DNA from: Chloroflexota bacterium
Lineage (GTDB): Bacteria > Chloroflexota > Dehalococcoidia > Lucifugimonadales > JAPUKM01
Assembly: GCA_027295645.1 (NCBI GenBank)
Contig: JAPUKM010000282.1
Coordinates: forward strand, 1 to 9,123
DNA: 9,123 nt
Direction: 5' to 3'
Positions 6,436 to 9,123 of this stretch are shown here, in pieces; the first letter of the stretch is position 1, and the number at the start of each line of letters is the position of its first letter. The notes below the pieces were generated by a model, which saw nothing but the letters and a program-made list of their open reading frames with translations, had not been told where the DNA came from and did not search any database. The translations under genes were made by a program, and so were the position numbers.

Positions 6436-7680
6436 ATGGCTAGGGTCACCCAAGACGCAAGACTGCCCAAACTCAACTTCAAGTTCGTTGCCGTCGGTAG
6501 CGGTGGGCGAATTGTGCGTGGGAATATCAAGGCGATCAGCGAAGTCGATGCTCAGAACCTGTTGGTGGAACGGGGAAGAACTCCCGTCTCCATAGAGGAG
6601 GCCCCCTCCTTCTGGAGTGTTGAGCAACAACTCCCCGGTTTTTACAAGGTCAAGAAGCGAGAGATAGCGGTATTTTCCCGCCAGTTGGCAACACTGCTCG
6701 ATTCAGGACTCAGCCTGCTCCCGGCCATACAGCTTCTCAGGAGTCAATCCGGCTCCAGCAGGGGATTTGGGCGGGTGCTTGACACCGTTGCCAAAGACTT
6801 GAATGCGGGTGAATTCCTATCTGCGACATTCGCTAAACATCCAAAGGTGTTTGATGAGATCTTTATCCGAACTGTTGCTGTAGGTGAGAGCACGGGAAAT
6901 CTTCAGTCGGTCCTTCGTGATATGGCGGATCACATGGAGTCCCAGGAGGCTTTCACCAAGAAGATCAAAGGTGCGCTCACCTATCCGATAATCGTCATCA
7001 CAATTGGGGTGATTGTAGCCTTTGTGCTGCTTACTGTTGCTTTGCCGCCACTGGTTGACATGTTCAGGTCAGTGGGTACGGGTCTGCCCATCCCCACTCG
7101 GATGCTAATGGCCATGTCAGCCTTCGTCAACGGTTACAAACTTTACATGCTGGCGTTCGTGGTCATATTCATACCCAGCATAGTCTTGTACGCCCGAAAA
7201 CCGAGTGGGCGACGTATGATTGACCGGCTCAAGATGAACATTCCCGTTATTGGACCGGCCGTCCAAATGGGTGAGCTGGCGCGCATAGCCCGGACCATGT
7301 CCATGCTGTTGGCGTCAGGTCTCCCACTTCAGGAGATTATGGAGATCATACCCAGAACTACCACCAACAGTATTGTGTTCGACGCCACAGATGCGGTGCG
7401 GCAGGGGCTGGTACTTGGGCAGGGTCTCAGCGGACCGATGGCAGCGCAACCGATCTTTCCACCCCTGTTTCTCCAGATGGTCCGGGTGGGTGAGGAGACC
7501 AATGCACTGGAGGCTAATATGCGAGTCGTGGCGGACTTCTATGAGACCAATGCCACGGACAGGACTGCGGCCATCGTAAGCATGATCGCACCGCTCAGTA
7601 CGATCTTCCTAGCGGCTATGGCAGGATTCATTGCATTGGCGGTAATTATGCCGATGTACAGCATTACCGGTTCGTTTTAG
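6436..7680 (+). CDS. pilC: Type IV pilus / type II secretion inner-membrane platform protein PilC (GspF family)
   Basis: PilC is the cytoplasmic-membrane platform on which PilB turns and pilins are added. The 414 residues hold an N-terminal segment (about 12-70), then two T2SSF repeats. The first (about 75-200) contains FSRQLATLLDSGLSLLPAI and VGESTGNL. The second (about 278-405) contains the parallel ARTMSMLLASGLPLQEIM and VGEETNAL. Three membrane segments are visible at about 183-205, 235-252 and 381-408, the standard topology. The length matches the family. The start ATG at 6436 follows GTAAGGAG (6421-6428), again built on the upstream stop codon, with an 11-base gap, so co-translation with pilB is likely. 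GspF is the alternative assignment. The final stop codon TAG overlaps the next start by one base. Confidence 0.93.
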   Translation: MARVTQDARLPKLNFKFVAVGSGGRIVRGNIKAISEVDAQNLLVERGRTPVSIEEAPSFWSVEQQLPGFYKVKKREIAVFSRQLATLLDSGLSLLPAIQLLRSQSGSSRGFGRVLDTVAKDLNAGEFLSATFAKHPKVFDEIFIRTVAVGESTGNLQSVLRDMADHMESQEAFTKKIKGALTYPIIVITIGVIVAFVLLTVALPPLVDMFRSVGTGLPIPTRMLMAMSAFVNGYKLYMLAFVVIFIPSIVLYARKPSGRRMIDRLKMNIPVIGPAVQMGELARIARTMSMLLASGLPLQEIMEIIPRTTTNSIVFDATDAVRQGLVLGQGLSGPMAAQPIFPPLFLQMVRVGEETNALEANMRVVADFYETNATDRTAAIVSMIAPLSTIFLAAMAGFIALAVIMPMYSITGSF

Positions 7681-8912
7681 TGTTCAGGGCTAGACGGAGT
7701 TATGCAAAACCTACCGCCGATCAGCCTGGTATTCGTCGGGCAATCGTAAATCGTACCGTAGGTGTTATTGCCCTCTTCCTGGCTGTATTTCTGCTGGACG
7801 CGTGTGGCCTTGTTGGAGGGGGCGACGCGACGCCAATTCCCCGGACACCTCGCCCAATTCCTACACCCACCTCCACGGCCATTGCTGAGAATACCCCTGA
7901 ACCCACACCTGCTCCGACGTCCACCCCTGCACCTAATCTCAGTCGTGTTGAGGTGGAACGTTTGGTGTCGACCGGTATTGTTCGTTGCGCCGACCAGATA
8001 GCTGTGGGAAGCGCTGCGTCAGAAGATGAAGTGCTCGAGAACGAAATCAGGCTGGTCTTGGCCTCGTCGTATAGTCCGATTACGAAATCATGGTTGGTCG
8101 AAGGGTCTAACACTGATCCGGCGTTGACATTTGGCATTTGGGAGGTGAGCGACTCCACCCGGGAGGTGTTTCCGCTTGACGGCATCGCACGTTCGATAGC
8201 AACGCCAGGATTGATCTGTGCCTTGCCCATATCCACCCTGGCCAGTTCGCCGAGCCCTCCCCGGTTTCTCGCACCTACTCCTACACCAGCTCCTGCTCCT
8301 ACTCCAATGCCCGCTCCTGCGGTGGACTCCCCTGAAAGGGCCGCGCTCACTGTCTGGACCAGCGTGTACAACTGCTACGGCCACTTTCCGGATTTCTCAA
8401 GCTTCCAAGCGTTCGAGGCGGGCCCCAATACCTGGACGGTGGAGGGCAAATCTGGCATAACCCACTACGGTCTGTGGCAGGTAGATGCCTTCACTAAGGC
8501 CATAACACCCCTCGATGAGTTGGCCGTTCAGGCCCAGCAGCGATGTACCTCTGAGGTGACACTCCCAGCGGTGGTCTCTGGCGACCAGGCCCGGCTCCGG
8601 GTGTGGATCGCTGTTTACGACTGCTTCCCAGAGCCAGTACCGGGAGCGGACCCCAATCCGATACCTCCGGAAGAATTCTTCACGGATTTCCAGGAGAGCG
8701 CGGAACGCTGGGTGGTGGAGGGCAAAGGTGAAACCGAGCGTGTCGTTGAGGTGACGGAGACCGAGCAGGGCACAACAGAGACGTCCACGGTGGGGGCAAC
8801 GCCGACAACGTACTACGGGCTTTGGATTGTGGATACCGTTACAGGCGAGATCACCGCTCTGGACGCGAAAGCCCGGGATATTATAGAAAAAGGCTGTTTC
8901 AACCCGCTCTAA
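7680..8912 (+). CDS. Secreted lipoprotein with three tandem two-cysteine domains, unknown function
   Basis: I do not recognise a named family. The 410-residue protein has a basic N-terminus, a hydrophobic stretch (about 28-39) and a lipobox LDAC ending at C42, so export and lipid anchoring are likely. Asp at the -2 position is unusual. A Pro/Thr-rich linker (51-86) leads to three copies of one domain: about 88-180, 218-289 and 301-406. Each has an early Cys, W.VEG, [FY]G[IL]W.V, [PA]LD and a final Cys (C103/C180, C232/C289, C315/C406). A second Pro-rich linker (190-216) separates copies one and two. Copy three carries inserts before W344 and after VEG. Paired cysteines fit disulfides outside the membrane. 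The GTG at 7680 shares its G with the pilC stop TAG and has no Shine-Dalgarno, so translation is probably coupled to pilC. A role in pilus or secretin-like assembly or surface adhesion is inference from context only. Confidence 0.85.
   Translation: MFRARRSYAKPTADQPGIRRAIVNRTVGVIALFLAVFLLDACGLVGGGDATPIPRTPRPIPTPTSTAIAENTPEPTPAPTSTPAPNLSRVEVERLVSTGIVRCADQIAVGSAASEDEVLENEIRLVLASSYSPITKSWLVEGSNTDPALTFGIWEVSDSTREVFPLDGIARSIATPGLICALPISTLASSPSPPRFLAPTPTPAPAPTPMPAPAVDSPERAALTVWTSVYNCYGHFPDFSSFQAFEAGPNTWTVEGKSGITHYGLWQVDAFTKAITPLDELAVQAQQRCTSEVTLPAVVSGDQARLRVWIAVYDCFPEPVPGADPNPIPPEEFFTDFQESAERWVVEGKGETERVVEVTETEQGTTETSTVGATPTTYYGLWIVDTVTGEITALDAKARDIIEKGCFNPL
7850..7935 (+). repeat. Pro/Thr-coding low-complexity repeat, first lipoprotein linker
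   Basis: Degenerate CCxACxCCx triplets encode an alternating Pro-Thr-Ala linker directly after the lipobox. Such linkers commonly space anchored domains away from the membrane or through the wall. They are prone to length variation. Confidence 0.6.
8267..8320 (+). repeat. Pro/Thr/Ala-coding low-complexity repeat between lipoprotein domains 1 and 2
   Basis: Short units around CTCCTACxCC and GCTCCTGCTCC repeat imperfectly and encode APTPTPAPAPTPMPAPA (residues 198-214). No comparable Pro-rich spacer separates domains 2 and 3, where only about 12 residues intervene. Confidence 0.6.
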
Positions 8913-9082
8913 ACCCAGGACTACGGGCGCATGTGCGCGTGAGACAGCCGGCCCACCTCCCAGTCGTCCATATAGACGGTCTAGAATCACCCAGTTGTTC
9001 CGGGACGGCTCACCCCCCTGTCATCCATTAGGGTGATTTACAATCGCCCTCTCAGACTCTACGCTTATACGGGGGAGTATGC
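8913..9082. other. Non-coding gap between the lipoprotein gene and the next gene
   Basis: This 170-base stretch contains a short palindrome GCGCA-TG-TGCGC (8928-8939 area) soon after the lipoprotein stop, a TAGAAT box at 8982-8987 without a matching -35 box, and the complementary segments described at 8985-9050. No convincing coding frame or intrinsic terminator was seen. Confidence 0.6.
8985..9050 (+). promoter_or_regulatory. Three mutually complementary segments: alternative hairpins and a -10-like box
   Basis: AATCACCC (8985-8992) is the exact complement of GGGTGATT (9031-9038). The latter also lies in a tighter hairpin, AGGGTGATT (9030-9038) with AATCGCCCT (9042-9050): nine pairs including one G-T wobble and a three-base TAC loop. 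The two structures exclude each other. No T-tract follows, so this is not a standard intrinsic terminator. TACAAT at 9039-9044 is a good -10 box, with a weak CTGTCA (9018-9023) 15 bases upstream. It could be a promoter with an operator, or an attenuator-like leader of the next gene. Confidence 0.4.
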
Positions 9083-9123
9083 ATGGCGGTCAAGGTGGTA
9101 ACGGCGAGACTACTGGGACAAAT
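9083..9123 (+). CDS. Start of an unidentified gene, cut by the window edge
   Basis: ATG at 9083 opens a frame that runs off the right edge after 13 codons (MAVKVVTARLLGQ). GGGGGAG at 9071-9077 lies five bases upstream, an excellent Shine-Dalgarno spacing. An overlapping ATG at 9079 is also open but gives a Gly/Thr-rich, unlikely peptide and poorer spacing. The piece is too short to name. The long gap and promoter-like box before it suggest separate transcription from the pilus operon. Confidence 0.6.
   Translation, partial: MAVKVVTARLLGQ

Noticed and set aside
7721..8371. 216-codon minus-strand frame opposite the lipoprotein, rich in Gly/Val/Ala
   Set aside because: Its GVGAGAGVGV composition is simply the complement of the Pro/Thr repeat on the plus strand. 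It has no start context or motif.
8925..8942. GCGCA-TG-TGCGC palindrome as a terminator of the pilus operon
   Set aside because: The two-base loop is too small unless the stem shortens to four pairs, and no T-run follows. It may be chance in GC-rich DNA.
1..9123. Search for CRISPR arrays, tRNA/rRNA genes, insertion sequences and attachment sites
   Set aside because: No regularly spaced repeats, cloverleaf or rRNA-like segments, transposase frames or flanking terminal repeats were seen by eye.

Overview
The window is bacterial, GC-rich and tightly packed with genes. The best guess for its source is a Chloroflexota lineage, possibly Dehalococcoidia or SAR202-like. This is inference from three things: a Pro/Thr-rich ('TPTP') lipoprotein, a stand-alone cluster of type IV pilus motor genes, and an ACMSD-type amidohydrolase beside a RidA-family protein. 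No marker gene here fixes the taxonomy.

Left part (1-2647). The 5' end of ffh (signal recognition particle GTPase) runs off the left edge on the minus strand. A 93-base divergent intergenic region separates it from a plus-strand run of three genes: a PolB-type DEDDy 3'-5' exonuclease (GTG start), a RidA/YjgF-family protein (GTG start with a strong Shine-Dalgarno) and an ACMSD-like metal-dependent amidohydrolase. The last two are separated by 6 bases and are probably co-translated. They resemble partners used in 2-aminomuconate/aromatic ring-cleavage metabolism, but their substrates cannot be read from sequence.

Middle and right part (2750-8912). After a 102-base gap with promoter-like elements comes a compact four-gene operon. 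It contains a 656-residue coiled-coil protein of unknown function, PilB (assembly ATPase), PilC (membrane platform) and a secreted lipoprotein. The lipoprotein carries three copies of an apparently undescribed domain with two cysteines each. Intergenic gaps are 9 and 11 bases, and the last junction is a 1-base stop/start overlap. PilB and PilC form the motor core of a type IV pilus or type II secretion-like machine. The unrecognised first and last genes are likely its cytoplasmic accessory factor and its extracytoplasmic partner. No pilin, prepilin peptidase, PilT or PilM/N/O gene is in the window.

Right edge (8913-9123). A 170-base non-coding stretch holds three mutually complementary segments that could form alternative hairpins, plus a TACAAT -10-like box. 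It is followed by a well-placed Shine-Dalgarno and the first 13 codons of another gene. No rRNA, tRNA, CRISPR array or insertion sequence was seen, and no stretch longer than 300 bases lacks a gene.
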